Below are positions 9,701 through 17,469 of a stretch of 64,000 nt of DNA, one piece after another (position 1 is the first letter of the stretch; every line of letters starts with the position of its first letter). Under the pieces are notes generated by a model. That model made no database searches and was not told the DNA's origin. It saw nothing but the letters and a program-made list of their open reading frames with translations. The position numbers and the translations under genes are program-made. The stretch is from Conchocele bisecta (taxonomy: Eukaryota; Mollusca; Bivalvia; Lucinida; Thyasiridae). Where the stretch lies: positions 70,981,188 through 71,045,187 of the forward strand of contig CM055278.1 of assembly GCA_029237695.1 (NCBI GenBank), given 5' to 3'.

Positions 9701-12095
9701 TATTAATCTGATAAAATGGAATTACAGCAAGTGTAACAATGACGAATGTAGACTAAATGCACAGTCTGATCAGGATCTACATTGTTCGCTATTCAATCAT
9801 CTGTACGATCCTGATCATCTGTGAGCTTATGCAATCACAGATTGATCTAATCTGTTATTCATAAGCATAAAACCATTCTCCAATGTGACATAGGTGAACT
9901 GATTATTGTGAAATAATGCACGTGTGATTGGGTTCTTACGCTCCACAAATGAGTTTGTTTAGCGATAGGACCCTATCACGAGGGCAGTTTCAAGATAATC
10001 AGCTCACCTGGTTAAATAATTTTTTTCTTACATTTCACACATGATTCTTCATAAAAACAAAGTGAATCGAGCGCAAAATATGGCCAAGACATATGCGAAG
10101 TAATTTCTGGAGACGGGCCGTAGTGACTGTGACTGTCTCGCGATTCAGAATGTGTGTCCGAGAACATGATTTGATTGGTCGCAGGAAACGCGTCGTTATG
10201 ATGGTACTGACGTAATTTCTCCATATATGGTAAACACAAGAATGGTGTAAACTACTGCTGCCGAGTGGTGTAATTCACCATTAAATTTCTGTAAACTACT
10301 GGCTGAAATGTAACAAAATGTCTAATTCAAACCAGCTGGGCCTTGCTGGTCAGAAACTCCATTTTCTCAGCCATCCATAGGGCCCTATTACATATAAAAG
10401 CATATACAATTACATGTATCAACATATGTGACTGTGACTTGTGAAATTAGGCTTTTGCGACCAGTGTAGATCCAGATCAGCCTGTGCATCTGCACTGTCT
10501 GATGAGTATATGCACTGTTCGCCATTCCATTCATAAACACTGCTTTACGCTCCAAAAAATGGTCGTACTATGGAAAAATAAGAAAGATTCTAAATTTTGC
10601 TGTGTCAAATCCAAAAAATGTGAGTATATGACACGCGATGTGCTGGTAAATAAATCACTGCAATGGTATTATAAACTGTATTTCTGTTACAGGGGTGGGT
10701 TGCTAGACGCGGACACTGTGAGGAACGTATTCCAGGCCCATCATGTACCCTTACCCGACGATCTGCTCCGGGCAGTCATGGCTGTGTAAGTCTCACTGCT
10801 GAATCTGCTTCTCAATTCTATAGGGTGTTTGGCATTTGTCTCACCCACGATGGTTCGAAGTGAGACACACGTAGTCTCGAGTCTGGCGTAGGCGTCGTCA
10901 CAAGGCATCTTAGGCGTCAATAATTTTGGACGTACATCAAAATGACACATATCTCCTGATATACTAGTATATGAGACACGCCATGTGATTTTGTATTTAA
11001 GAACATTATGATTTTTCTTGAAAAATATTTACAAAATTTTCGTAAATGATGTCGAAAGGGGACAAAATTTTCATAGCAAATGAAAATATCATCACCTTTC
11101 GACATCATTTATAGAAAATATCAGTTTCTTTATATATAATACATGTTCTTAAGTTCACAATCTCAATCCGTGTCTCATGGTCTGCAACCGATTTCATCAA
11201 CATTGCAAAGCATACTTATCTAGCAAAGTATACTTCGAGGGAGAAATTTTCAATTTCAGGATAAATTTATTAATTTTTATTATACTGAATTTATTACATT
11301 ATCACAGCCATTTTGGCTGTGATAATGTAATAAATTCAGTATAATAATTCTGCATACTTTTAATCATCAAATATATGCAGTGGTTAGTTCTATACGACAC
11401 AATGCATTTCGGGGAAAATAAATGATTACTCCCTCAAAGTATACTTTGCTAGAAAAGTATACTTTGCAATGTTGATGAAATCGGCCACAGATCTTTACCA
11501 AACTCAAATTACCAATCAATTAAGCTTCCTTATATAGGTGTCAAACCACCCTGTGACCTTAACCTCCGTGGGTGAGACATTCGCCAGCAATCACCTTATT
11601 AAGTTATACCCTTTCAGTTTCACTCATAAATTTTTTGTAAGTTCTGTAAAATAATTTATCAGAGTGTAGCACATTTCTTTATCAGATTTACATCTGCACA
11701 GTCTGATCAGGATCTGCACTGGTCGTCATTCCATCAAGGAAGCACCCCTCATGCTTCTAACAAGCAATACAGATGGTAACAGATCTTTATCAGGCTACAG
11801 GCGTGTGCTATTTGATCAGGAGCCGCACTGGTCACAAATCCCATAACTCCCATTTCTCCAGTCACAGCAACATATATATTTCTGTTACAGTTTATCACCG
11901 TCGGAGGATGGCCAATTACCATACTGTGAACTTGTCAACCAACTGAACTGGCGTGACAACCCGATAGCGCCAATGCAATACCAGCCAATCAGCCAGGAGC
12001 AAAACTGGGAGGGAAATAAACCCGGCAACGTTATTGACAATATCTCCTACAATCCGTTGTTAAACGATATATTTGGCACGAGAACTGGCGAATAG
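477..12095 (+). CDS. EFHC2: EFHC2-like DM10/EF-hand ciliary protein, gene span (3' ten exons)
   Basis: Gene-level entry; the exons are listed separately. Joining ten exons (477-700, 2018-2222, 2625-2776, 4279-4417, 5303-5611, 6633-6829, 7756-7864, 9254-9476, 10693-10785, 11891-12095) gives one open frame of about 617 residues ending in TAG, with every intron phase matching. The product has the end of DM10 domain 1, complete DM10 domains 2 and 3, then an EF-hand-type C-terminal region. Known biology: EFHC1/EFHC2 (Chlamydomonas RIB72 and relatives) are microtubule inner proteins of ciliary doublet microtubules. The C-terminal extension past the EF-hand region, NWRDNPIAPMQYQP onward, favours EFHC2 over the shorter EFHC1. 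The 5' part is missing because of the window edge. Assignment to the family is firm; the EFHC1/EFHC2 choice is less so. Confidence 0.93.
701..1900. other. EFHC2 intron, mostly unassigned
   Basis: No exon was seen. A single isolated copy of the 28-bp unit found at 1901-2017 lies near 1215. A segment at about 1088-1190 resembles part of the repeat at 15240-15345, so an old dispersed element is likely. The rest is AT-rich unique-looking sequence. Confidence 0.4.
1896..2029 (+). repeat. 28-bp minisatellite made of a splice acceptor
   Basis: Five units of exactly 28 bp, with TCTAG at 1901, 1929, 1957, 1985 and 2013, each carrying TTCTAG followed by ATGGATGAGAGC. The last unit is the real acceptor plus the first bases of the exon at 2018. 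A sixth, isolated copy is at 1217. Because 28 is not a multiple of 3, reading from an upstream acceptor reaches a stop (TGA) in the next unit, so only the last acceptor is productive. Confidence 0.95.
2018..2222 (+). CDS. EFHC2: EFHC2 exon (DM10-2, first part)
   Basis: The acceptor ATTCTAG is the last unit of the 28-bp repeat; the donor is TCGG|GTGAGT. The phase is 0 in and 1 out. It encodes MQPLRPYEKHDTLKQF, then DHDRHVLRFFCYWDDSESMF and HYFLADDTIEIREVIPPNSG, the strongly conserved start of the second DM10 domain in EFHC proteins. Confidence 0.95.
2625..2776 (+). CDS. EFHC2: EFHC2 exon (DM10-2, middle)
   Basis: The acceptor is CGTTGCAG and the donor CTCAAG|GTATCT. The joined codon restores Gly before RDAAPMFLRRGRLPKNV, and the exon runs on to NVFGPTGHGGRYILDSLK. 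It ends in phase 0. The 3' end of this exon has a decayed copy at about 3105-3200. Confidence 0.93.
2803..3104 (+). mobile_element. MITE family M4 copy (truncated at its right end)
   Basis: The left end GCTCCAGATAAGCTGCATAT matches copies at 7199, 19197 and 54984. The body has a central inverted pair around 'cttggtatttcattagaa' and its complement. It lacks the usual right end (TTATCTGGAGC) and runs directly into a copy of the exon 2625-2776 end. Confidence 0.8.
3105..3200 (+). pseudogene. decayed partial copy of EFHC2 exon end
   Basis: GACAGGACC, AATGTGTTTGG, GGTGGAA, TATATTCT and ATAGTCTCAAG occur in the same order as in the real exon at about 2709-2776, followed by intron-like similarity. 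Indels break the frame and the donor GT context is lost (AAGAGTC instead of AAGGTAT). An M4 MITE lies between the original and the copy. Confidence 0.75.
3319..3882. mobile_element. about 560-bp MITE with long terminal inverted repeats
   Basis: The left arm begins CTGTTTCACGAAAGCTGCCC and the right arm ends with its complement near 3880. The arms extend over about 150 bp, and an inner inverted pair CCCCATGTTAAAT/ATTTAACATGGGG is also present. No coding capacity. One open frame in the left arm is a chance frame. Confidence 0.85.
4009..4083. repeat. short palindrome
   Basis: An imperfect inverted repeat centred near 4045: TTGATTGGCTGA and GAGCTGT on the left, ACAGCTC and TCAGCCAATCAA on the right. 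Probably a MITE remnant. Confidence 0.65.
4279..4417 (+). CDS. EFHC2: EFHC2 exon (DM10-2, last part)
   Basis: The acceptor is AATTTCAG and the donor GTTG|GTAAGT, phase 0 in and 1 out. It encodes TGAEPTEFYTDSDLTQGAFV, NVWGRKYLVVDSDDFTKEYY and RTKFGV, matching the closing strands of DM10 domain 2, where the family has a 'DxDxFTxxYYxxKFG' ending. Confidence 0.95.
4525..4622. mobile_element. small palindromic MITE
   Basis: A nearly perfect palindrome centred on the GAGTCCTCAGGACTC core at about 4568, with arms that include CTTGAAATTTCATTAGAATT and its complement. Confidence 0.8.
4885..5121. mobile_element. piggyBac-type MITE (M1a), degraded
   Basis: The left end TTAACCCTTTCAACC and the right end GTGTTGAAAGGTAAA are inverted ends of the TTAA/CCCTTT family seen at 20452, 28744, 50740 and 63643. 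The core pair GACGGCTTGTCACGAGCAGG is also shared. Confidence 0.75.
5303..5611 (+). CDS. EFHC2: EFHC2 exon (linker and DM10-3, first part)
   Basis: The acceptor is TTATTTCCAG and the donor TCGG|GTAAGT, phase 1 in and 1 out. At 309 nt it is the longest exon. It includes PPYNGWGSEEDSLCSCMGL (the family's 'PPYNGFGxxEDS' linker), then PPKRDFIKFMEKDRRGLDSN, VLRFLAKMD, RRFIISYFLSDDTMLVFEPP and VRNSG. This is the beginning of the third DM10 domain. Confidence 0.96.
5690..5852. mobile_element. MITE (M1b) with GTCTGCTGT / ACAGCAGAC arms
   Basis: Inverted arms TTGTCTGCTGTTTA and AACAGCAGACGAAA, with the inner pair CATGCTTTGACAGCATTTTA and its partner. It ends AAGGGTTAA like other members of the TTAACCCTTA group at 14624, 21555 and 25835. 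Confidence 0.75.
5853..6221. other. EFHC2 intron, nothing recognised
   Basis: AT-rich intronic sequence. No exon, repeat family or motif could be assigned. Confidence 0.35.
6222..6318. mobile_element. near-perfect palindromic MITE
   Basis: An almost perfect palindrome of about 97 bp centred at 6270 (ACATCATGT), with ends ATACAGGGCCTC and GAGGCCCTGTAT and only one or two mismatches between arms. The high arm identity suggests a recent insertion or gene conversion between arms. Confidence 0.85.
6322..6570. mobile_element. MITE family M2 copy
   Basis: Contains the M2 signature: TGTGACTGGCGAAATGGGG at the left, TTTTGTGACCAGTGTAGATC inside, and the complement (CCCCACTTCTTCAGTCACAG) at the right. 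This is the most numerous short element in the window. Confidence 0.8.
6633..6829 (+). CDS. EFHC2: EFHC2 exon (DM10-3, last part)
   Basis: The acceptor is CCAACACCAG and the donor GCTGAG|GTATGT, phase 1 in and 0 out. It encodes GIIGGKFLERGRVKKP (the family motif after 'FEPPVRNSG'), EYYLAPDLFVGALMDVNCHK and FQLIDADEYAFRYMENHGAE, closing the third DM10 domain. The last about 45 nt are duplicated just downstream. Confidence 0.96.
6883..6960 (+). pseudogene. duplicate of EFHC2 exon end inside the next intron
   Basis: ATTGCTGATGAATATGAATT, then TACATGGAGAATCATGGCGC and TGAG repeat the last about 45 nt of the exon ending at 6829. The donor is changed from GTATGT to GTTGAA. A second short piece, ATTGCTGATGAATATGT, follows at 6944. 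Because it is so close to the real donor and nearly intact, it looks young. Confidence 0.85.
7107..7183. mobile_element. pogo/Tigger-type terminal repeats, solo palindrome
   Basis: CAGTGGAACCTGTCTAAACC with GGACAC is mirrored by GTGTCCGGTTTAGAGAGG and TTCCACTGTA. This 'CCTCTCTAAACCGGAC' end is typical of pogo-like elements in invertebrates. A related end is at 6962 and a sister palindrome at 47467-47537. Confidence 0.7.
7199..7585 (+). mobile_element. MITE family M4, full copy
   Basis: Begins GCTCCAGATAAGCTGCATAT and ends CCTTATCTGAAGCCCTG, a near complement. Internal ACCCAATTGAAAT blocks and the central inverted pair CTTGGTATTTCATTAGAA are as in the other copies. Confidence 0.85.
7756..7864 (+). 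CDS. EFHC2: EFHC2 exon (after DM10-3)
   Basis: The acceptor is GTTTTCAG and the donor TCAG|GTATTA, phase 0 in and 1 out. It encodes FAKADTGAILQKLQHIVGTK and GEDVKSFFRRNDVTGS. This is the helical linker leading into the C-terminal EF-hand-type region; NDVTGSG has an EF-loop-like look but lacks a complete set of calcium ligands. Confidence 0.93.
8487..8562. mobile_element. palindromic MITE (AGTGTATGTTGT / GAACCGTCTCG family)
   Basis: A palindrome centred on GAACCGTCTCGCCGAGACGG with arms GTTGTTACCACTC and GAGTGGTAACAAC. Relatives are at 26070-26146 and 57343-57405, with fragments near 16300 and 49078. Confidence 0.85.
8655..8683 (+). repeat. TTG trinucleotide microsatellite
   Basis: About nine uninterrupted TTG units inside an intron. 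Confidence 0.9.
8870..9098. mobile_element. MITE family M2 copy
   Basis: Left ATATGTGGCTGTGACCAG and right TTTCTCCAATCACAGCCACAT are inverted ends. The internal TAGCTCCTGATCGAATAGCA and TGATCTGGATCTACACTGG are typical of M2. Confidence 0.8.
9254..9476 (+). CDS. EFHC2: EFHC2 exon (C-terminal helical/EF-hand region)
   Basis: The acceptor is TTTCCCTAG and the donor TCAAA|GTAATT, phase 1 in and 2 out. It encodes IIQYEQMGNLLRGVNPSMTD, HEIMTLARMYADRPQEDAID and RKLVAIAQEQLRKRNYEGFG, ending in AFQQADKS. The helix-loop-helix pattern matches the EF-hand-like C-terminal region of EFHC proteins. The open frame runs a few bases past the donor, so the boundary rests on phase agreement with the next exon. 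Confidence 0.92.
9477..10692. other. EFHC2 intron
   Basis: Contains M2 fragments at about 9755-9845 and 10425-10515 (GACCAGTGTAGATCCAGATC). The rest is AT-rich unassigned sequence; no exon was seen. Confidence 0.5.
10693..10785 (+). CDS. EFHC2: EFHC2 exon (EF-hand-like helix)
   Basis: The acceptor is TTTCTGTTACAG and the donor GCTGT|GTAAGT, phase 2 in and 2 out. It encodes GGLLDADTVRNVFQAHHVPL and PDDLLRAVMAV, a conserved helical pair of the C-terminal EF-hand region. Confidence 0.93.
10968..11180. mobile_element. MITE family M6 copy
   Basis: The left end GAGACACGCCATGTGATTTT and the decayed right end (ACATGTTCTTAAGTTCACAA to CCGTGTCTCAT) are inverted. The central pair GATGTCGAAAGGGGACAAAA / CACCTTTCGACATC is also present. 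Relatives are at 25366 and 27694. Confidence 0.8.
11190..11492. mobile_element. MITE family M3 copy
   Basis: The ends ACCGATTTCATCAACATTGC and GCAATGTTGATGAAATCGG are inverted. The repeated AGTATACTTTGC phrase and a near-perfect central palindrome around CAGCCATTTTGGCTG flanked by TAATGTAATAAATTCAGTAT are shared with copies at 26551, 31344 and 41937. Confidence 0.9.
11683..11876. mobile_element. MITE family M2 copy next to the last EFHC2 exon
   Basis: Internal TGCACTGGTCGTCATTCCAT and right end CATTTCTCCAGTCACAGCAA. The right end lies only about 14 nt before the splice acceptor of the terminal EFHC2 exon, so the branch point very probably lies within this MITE. Confidence 0.75.
11891..12095 (+). 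CDS. EFHC2: EFHC2 terminal exon
   Basis: The acceptor is TATTTCTGTTACAG, phase 2 in; the stop TAG is at 12093-12095. It encodes LSPSEDGQLPYCELVNQLNW, RDNPIAPMQYQPISQEQNWE and a tail ending NPLLNDIFGTRTGE. LPYCELVNQLNWRDNP matches the end of the EF-hand region followed by the EFHC2-specific tail. Confidence 0.95.
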
Positions 12096-12671
12096 TGATT
12101 TGTTGTTGAAATGACAGTATCGAGGCTTGAAGTACTCTGTAATTACAGGTTGTGATACAAGACAGCTGTTGTGTATTTATTTATGGTGTATTACTTTTTA
12201 TATCCGTCCAAGAGATCTTTGCTGAAAATCAAGATTTTTTTTCTTAAATGTTTTTTGGGCTGATTTCACGTTGTTCAGAACAAAAGTGGACACAATTTAT
12301 AAAAATGAATTCTGCTTTCAATTTCTTGCCAACTTTTGAGGTTGGTCATGGTAAATATTGAAATTGACTTTTATTAATAAGTTTCGGCAAATATCGTCCA
12401 AGTTATTGGACATGGTCAAGCTTTTTAATGCTTAAAAGGCGTGAAACTATTATTGTCGTCTGTTGTTTTGCATTTTTAATGTATTTCTTTCTATTGGATT
12501 GGAGACGATTCTCGTTTACAGTCATAACATGCTTTCATCAATAAAAATAAAAAACAAACAGCAGACGGCAACATTTATTTCAGTATTTTTTGCTGCAGTA
12601 AAGTTATTTTATGGAAGGAGTACTAACAGCCATATAAGACGATAGATGTGAAAACGTGAAGATGTAAAAAC
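12096..12671 (+). other. EFHC2 3' UTR and downstream flank
   Basis: AT-rich sequence after the stop. AATAAA hexamers at about 12541 and 12547 could serve as a poly(A) signal. They lie inside a small M1b-type palindrome (GTCGTCTGTTGTTT at 12455 and AACAGCAGACGGC at 12558). Confidence 0.45.
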
Positions 12672-13704
12672 ATATACAGGGGTCCTATCAATTATCCGGA
12701 CAATCAATTTATCGGACAAATCAAAATAGCTGTTAATTAAACGCATTCATTTGATCCAATTTTGCAACGAACACATCTATGTCACTCAGGTGCTTGCTGT
12801 TTCCATGCCAGTGTGAATAATATATCGCTACGGAAAACATTTTAGTAAAATTTGCTGAAAACATTCCCCCAACTATGTCCACAAGTTGTTTACAAATACA
12901 AACGTCGCGCGGGGGCTTGTATCTGTCACTGCGCATGCGCATAATTTGAGGCCCCTATAGTGTTTTTCAATACTCTGTTGTGTGAAGTATGCAGACGATA
13001 CGATACATTCCTCCAATATAATTTTCAGACTGTTTAATACACAATGTACAATACAGAGCAGATAGGAAGGAATGCGAAAATATATCATGATAGAAAAAGA
13101 ACGAGGAGCTACTTATTCAAAAACAAATAATAATTGTTTCAAGGCCAAATCGCCCCAAGCCATTTCGGACCCAAGCCATTACACACATATTAATTTGTGG
13201 GTAAAATCGACAGGTGCGAAAACACCAGTGTACGAAACGATCATTACCGCGGATTTTCCTACCAAATTATGAAGCGCTTAATCGAGTGCGCCCATTACGT
13301 CATTGGAGAGTTGTTCTATAAATACAATAAATTCTATAAATACGATGTTTTCCAAGAAGCGAATGGTGATTGTTTTTCCTGCAAAACAACACAATGCTGT
13401 TTACACTGGTTTTCAGGCGATAAAATTATGATTTTAAGGTGAGAATACAAGTTATATGACGGTTATACATTTGTCCGGATAATTGATTGTCGATGTTAAT
13501 TTTGGGGCAATCTTACGACTGATGATCTGACCCAATTTTAAGTGAGAAAGATGGCACAGTTTGCTAAATAGATTCCATGCGGTGAGAAAGCAAGAACCGA
13601 CGATTGTTCTGTGAAACTTTTATGCCCGTAGCTGCTATTTTAAGAAAAATATCTTTAAAAAACTGCCATTTTTGTCCGATAATCTAGAGGATCCCTGTAT
13701 ACAA
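12672..13704. mobile_element. about 1-kb TIR element, pogo-like, no transposase recognised
   Basis: The left end TATACAGGGGTCCTATCAAT with TATCCGGACA, and the right end TGTCCGATAATCTAGAGG with ATCCCTGTATA, are inverted and flanked by TA. An internal subterminal copy (ATTTGTCCGGATAATTGATT) is at about 13470. The interior has short open frames but no DDE or HTH domain I can recognise. It also contains the palindrome TGCGCATGCGCA. Confidence 0.6.
12930..12941. promoter_or_regulatory. NRF1-type palindrome
   Basis: TGCGCATGCGCA, a perfect match to the NRF1 core (GCGCATGCGC). It lies inside the pogo-like element and no gene start was found next to it. Confidence 0.4.
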
Positions 13705-13833
13705 AATAAAAGAATATTATTATTTATATTACAATTATACATTGGTGAATTGTAAATCATCCGTCCTTTTAATTGCAGGTCTGTGATATGTTATTGTTTT
13801 CATGCAATCCAATTGTTTCTGGAAAAAACTATA

Positions 13834-14022
13834 TGTGGCTCTGACTGGATAAATTATGGCCTAACGATTTTGCGACCAGTGTAGATCCAGATAAGCCTGT
13901 ACATCCGCATAGTCTGGTCAGGATCTGCACTGTTCACCATTCCATCACAGAAACATCCGTGTGCTATTTGATCAGAAGATACACTGGTCACAAACCCTAT
14001 TTCTCCAGTGACCGTCACATAT
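13834..14022. mobile_element. MITE family M2 copy
   Basis: TATGTGGCTCTGACTGG at the left, GACCAGTGTAGATCCAGAT inside, TTTCTCCAGTGACCGTCACA at the right. Confidence 0.8.
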
Positions 14023-14079
14023 TTGTGCATTGTATCCCGTGCTAGTTTTTAGTATAAAAAAGGTCAATCCATGAACATA

Positions 14080-14280
14080 TATATGTGACTGGATCAGTGG
14101 GACTTATGTGATTTGTGACCAGCACATCTCTTGAGCATATATCACACTTGTGTAGCCTGGTAACGAGATAGAAGCATGACAGGTGGTTCATTGATGGAAT
14201 GGCGAATAGTGCAGATCCTGTTCGCACAGGCTAATCTGGATCTACACTGGTCGTGATTTCTCCATTCACAGCCACATATG
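14080..14280. mobile_element. MITE family M2 copy
   Basis: ATATGTGACTGGATCAGTGG at the left and TTTCTCCATTCACAGCCACA at the right, with the usual internal CAGATCCTGTTCGCAC segment. A further fragment is at about 14460-14610. Confidence 0.75.
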
Positions 14281-14623
14281 GGCATTCTATAATATCAAGT
14301 GTGCTGGTAATTGCTTGTCATTTTGCACGCTCCTGAATATTTGTAATCCCATGTTTGTTGTGGCGCATATGTACCGGGACATGCAAATTTTCTGGAATTT
14401 GATTGTAAATTAGCCTGGTTATTTTCTATACATGTGGTTTCGGCTTGAAAAATAGGGCTCATGTACATTGCAACCAGTGTAGACACATGCCAGCTTGCAC
14501 ATCTGCCCTGTCTGATTAGGGTTTGTACTGTTTGCCATTCTGTCAATGATGCACACAGTTTGCTTCTAAGTGTGCTAGCAGATCTGGAACTACACTGACC
14601 ACAGATGCTAATACATCACACTT

Positions 14624-14836
14624 AACCCTTAGATCGCGGGAAATAAAAAGTGCCGTCTGCTGTCGTTTAATATTTTGTCTTTATTCTCAATAAAAACATG
14701 GTTTGGCAGCACTTTTGAATCATTTCCATTGGAAATGATTCTAAAGTGCTGCCAAACTATGTTTTTTGTTATAAAAATGGAAATTAAAAAATAATCAGCA
14801 GACAAAAATATTTAATTCAGCAGTGTAAGGGTTAAG
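14624..14836. mobile_element. palindromic piggyBac-type MITE (M1b)
   Basis: The ends TTAACCCTTAGATCGC and GTGTAAGGGTTAA are flanked by TTAA. Inner arms are GTCTGCTGT/CAGCAGAC, and a long central palindrome surrounds CATTTCCATTGGAAATG. Start CCCTT plus a TTAA target is the hallmark of the piggyBac superfamily. Confidence 0.85.
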
Positions 14837-15014
14837 ACATTCACAGAAAATATAGCTGATTTTTCAAAGGCATATCTTATGGAACTGAATATTTGTTACG
14901 TGTTTACCATACAATGCATTGCTTAAGAAGAGATGTTAAGTACTGTCAATAGTCTAAATCCCTGGCTTAGTTGAAGCTTGATTGCTGTCTAGTAAAAAAA
15001 CAGTAATTGTAACA

Positions 15015-15582
15015 GTTAACCCTTTCACCACTAAGAAACCGGAATGGACTTCTCCATGCTAAATATTCAGACTAGTCTAGTTTAATAGAATAAATGTAAT
15101 TTTGTAAAAAAATCAGAAACTATTCACAAATAGTACAGATACAAAATAACTTGTTTATATATTATACAAAGCAGGCTATTCTTCAGGTTGTGGGATCATG
15201 TGGTTTCCGAACGGCGTGACGTCGTGCTCATTGTGCAGTCTGCTTGCTTTAATCTCATAACTGTTGTTTTGACTAATCGTTTGCTGTTAATGTAAATAAA
15301 AATCTACAGCATGTGAATATAAGAAATAAGTGGTACTCAATTCTTCACGGCAGTTATAAGGTTTTGGAAAGAACTTTTAGTGCATCATCTTTGATGTGCT
15401 ATGTATCATCAAAATCCGTCCGGTTTGTTCGGAAGATTTTACAAGAAATCGACTGTAAAAATGACGTCAAATATTAAGTCACGTAGGTAAACATCGCTCG
15501 TAAACCACAAGATCCCATATCCTGTTTTGAACTACACTGCTTACAAATGTTGGAATGGAAGACCTGTAGTGTTGAAAGGGTT
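15015..15582. mobile_element. piggyBac-type MITE (M1a) interrupted by another TIR element
   Basis: The outer ends are TTAACCCTTTCACCAC and AGTGTTGAAAGGGTT. Inside, 15184-15527 has its own inverted ends (GGTTGTGGGATCATGTGGTT and AACCACAAGATCCCATATCC). It is a nested insertion related to about 1088-1190. Confidence 0.75.
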
Positions 15583-15807
15583 GCTGAAAGAAAATGGCTG
15601 CCATAATACATGTCTATCACGGTGTCGAGTCTACTTTCAGCATGTTCATCACATATTAGAATCCTGCTAAACAAGTTCCATGCATCGTTATTGTTACCTG
15701 AGGGCGAAGTGAAAATATTGAAGCCTGCCATGTGAATAATAAATGTGAAAAATAAATGTGAAAATACTGTAAACCGTGTTTCTAATTGTCATGTCCCACT
15801 ACAATGA

Positions 15808-16286
15808 TATGTGGCTGTGACTGGAGAAATGGGGCGTATGGCATTTGCGACCAGTGTAGATCCAGATCAGCCTGTGCATCCGCACTGATCCTACTGCTTT
15901 TGGGAGGGGCCAAGTGATTCTGGTGTGGCAAGGACCTGGCATCAGATCAGGATTATTCCGATTTCAGGGCTGAATATATAGTTTTGTTATTGTAAATATT
16001 CAGTTCTGATTTTGGGACTTTCCCCCCATTTGTACATGTACTTGAACATGTACTTGTACAGGTAATATATGGGATCTAGTACTAAACCCATTGACCCGGT
16101 CTTAAATGACCTTAGCTGTTGATAGGCCGTTAAATCCCAACAAACAAACAAATCAATCGGTGAAAAACCTGGTCTGCTTCCAACAAACACTATAGGTCTT
16201 ACCATACCATCACTGTGCTAGATCAGAAGCTAGACTTGTCATCAATCCCATGTGTCACATTTATCCAGTCACAGAGACATATAGGT
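15808..16286 (+). mobile_element. M2 MITE interrupted by a V-SINE-like element
   Basis: TATGTGGCTGTGACTGG at 15811 and CATTTATCCAGTCACAGAGA near 16260 are M2 ends. The middle (about 15892-16165) is SINE sequence ending ATGACCTTAGCTGTTGATAG, GCCGTTAAA and a CAAACAAACAAA tail. A further SINE fragment is at about 16498-16590. Confidence 0.7.
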
Positions 16287-16619
16287 AGCTCAGGAGAAAA
16301 TGAGACGGTTCAAATGAGTGGTCATACACTTCAAGTTAGAAATAAAGAAATTGTAATATTTCAATCAAGTTGATTGGAAGGATGCGAAGGGTAAATTTAA
16401 CAATGGGGTTTCATCATCAACAGAATCCTGATATTCCAGTGGTTTGGCCTTCAGGTACATTTTTTGACTTCCTTGTTACTTGAGAGTTGAATCCGGTTAT
16501 ACCCATTATAAAAGTAGTAAGATTGGTACTAATCATCTTACTTTTGGGGAGTGGGGCTAAGTGACTGGTGTGGTGAGAACCTGGCACCATTGATTAAACA
16601 AATATTATTTCCAGCTGCA

Positions 16620-17469
16620 AATGATCTATCCTCGGAAGACATTGGGGTAACAGGAATGTAAAACTTCAAAGTACATTAACATAATTTAATTTCTTCAATA
16701 ATGTAACAATGTAACAATAATAAATATTTAATAACATATTTGTAAATCAAGAATCACCATGGCACTGTGAAACACGATGTTTCAACACATAATAAAGTAA
16801 GTGTTATATGCTTTTTGGCAATTGCCCAAGGATTAGAATGTGACATGTTGGGTTCGACATTAACAGTAGCCCAGGTGCTTGGGGCAAGTAAAACCACTTT
16901 TTTTACTTTTAAACATACTTTTATTTCCAAATATCACTTTCAAACCATTAAAACTTTTAAAACGGTTTCCATGCGAATACACATATACTGGTACTCGGAC
17001 AGCTATCGGGTTCCAAAACTACATTCAAGTATTACACGTAGTACTGAAGCAGGACATCGGCATAACGCATTGGCCTACCATGCATATGCTTAACAGGGGG
17101 GTTTACCTTATTATCCATAGAATAGTACATCAAAACTTTTAATAGCATTGGCATCATCTTCAGGCAATGAAAAACTGATTCGGGGAAGTAAAATTTGGTT
17201 GTGACAATAAATTGTTAAAGTTAACGTCAGGGCCTGTTAGGGCCAGTAAAAAATGTCAATTTACAGCACAGCTAGGTAAACTTGTTATCAAAAGGTATTA
17301 GCCTCATATTCTATTTATCAGGTAACGTTCTGGGACCCGTTATATAAGTATAAAACTGATGTGAGCATTTGGTGGATTTGTTTAGGATCCAGCATATAAG
17401 TGGAAAATGTTATATAGCATTATAATGACTCACAGAAACGTGTGAAAGAATTTGATAGAAATCTTCGTA
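16620..17469. other. intergenic, nothing recognised
   Basis: AT-rich sequence between the EFHC2 and coiled-coil genes. No exon or repeat family could be assigned. Confidence 0.35.

Noticed and set aside
12733..12942. Minus-strand 69-codon frame inside the pogo-like element, considered as a transposase remnant
   Set aside because: No helix-turn-helix or DDE motif can be seen, so the element is called non-coding.
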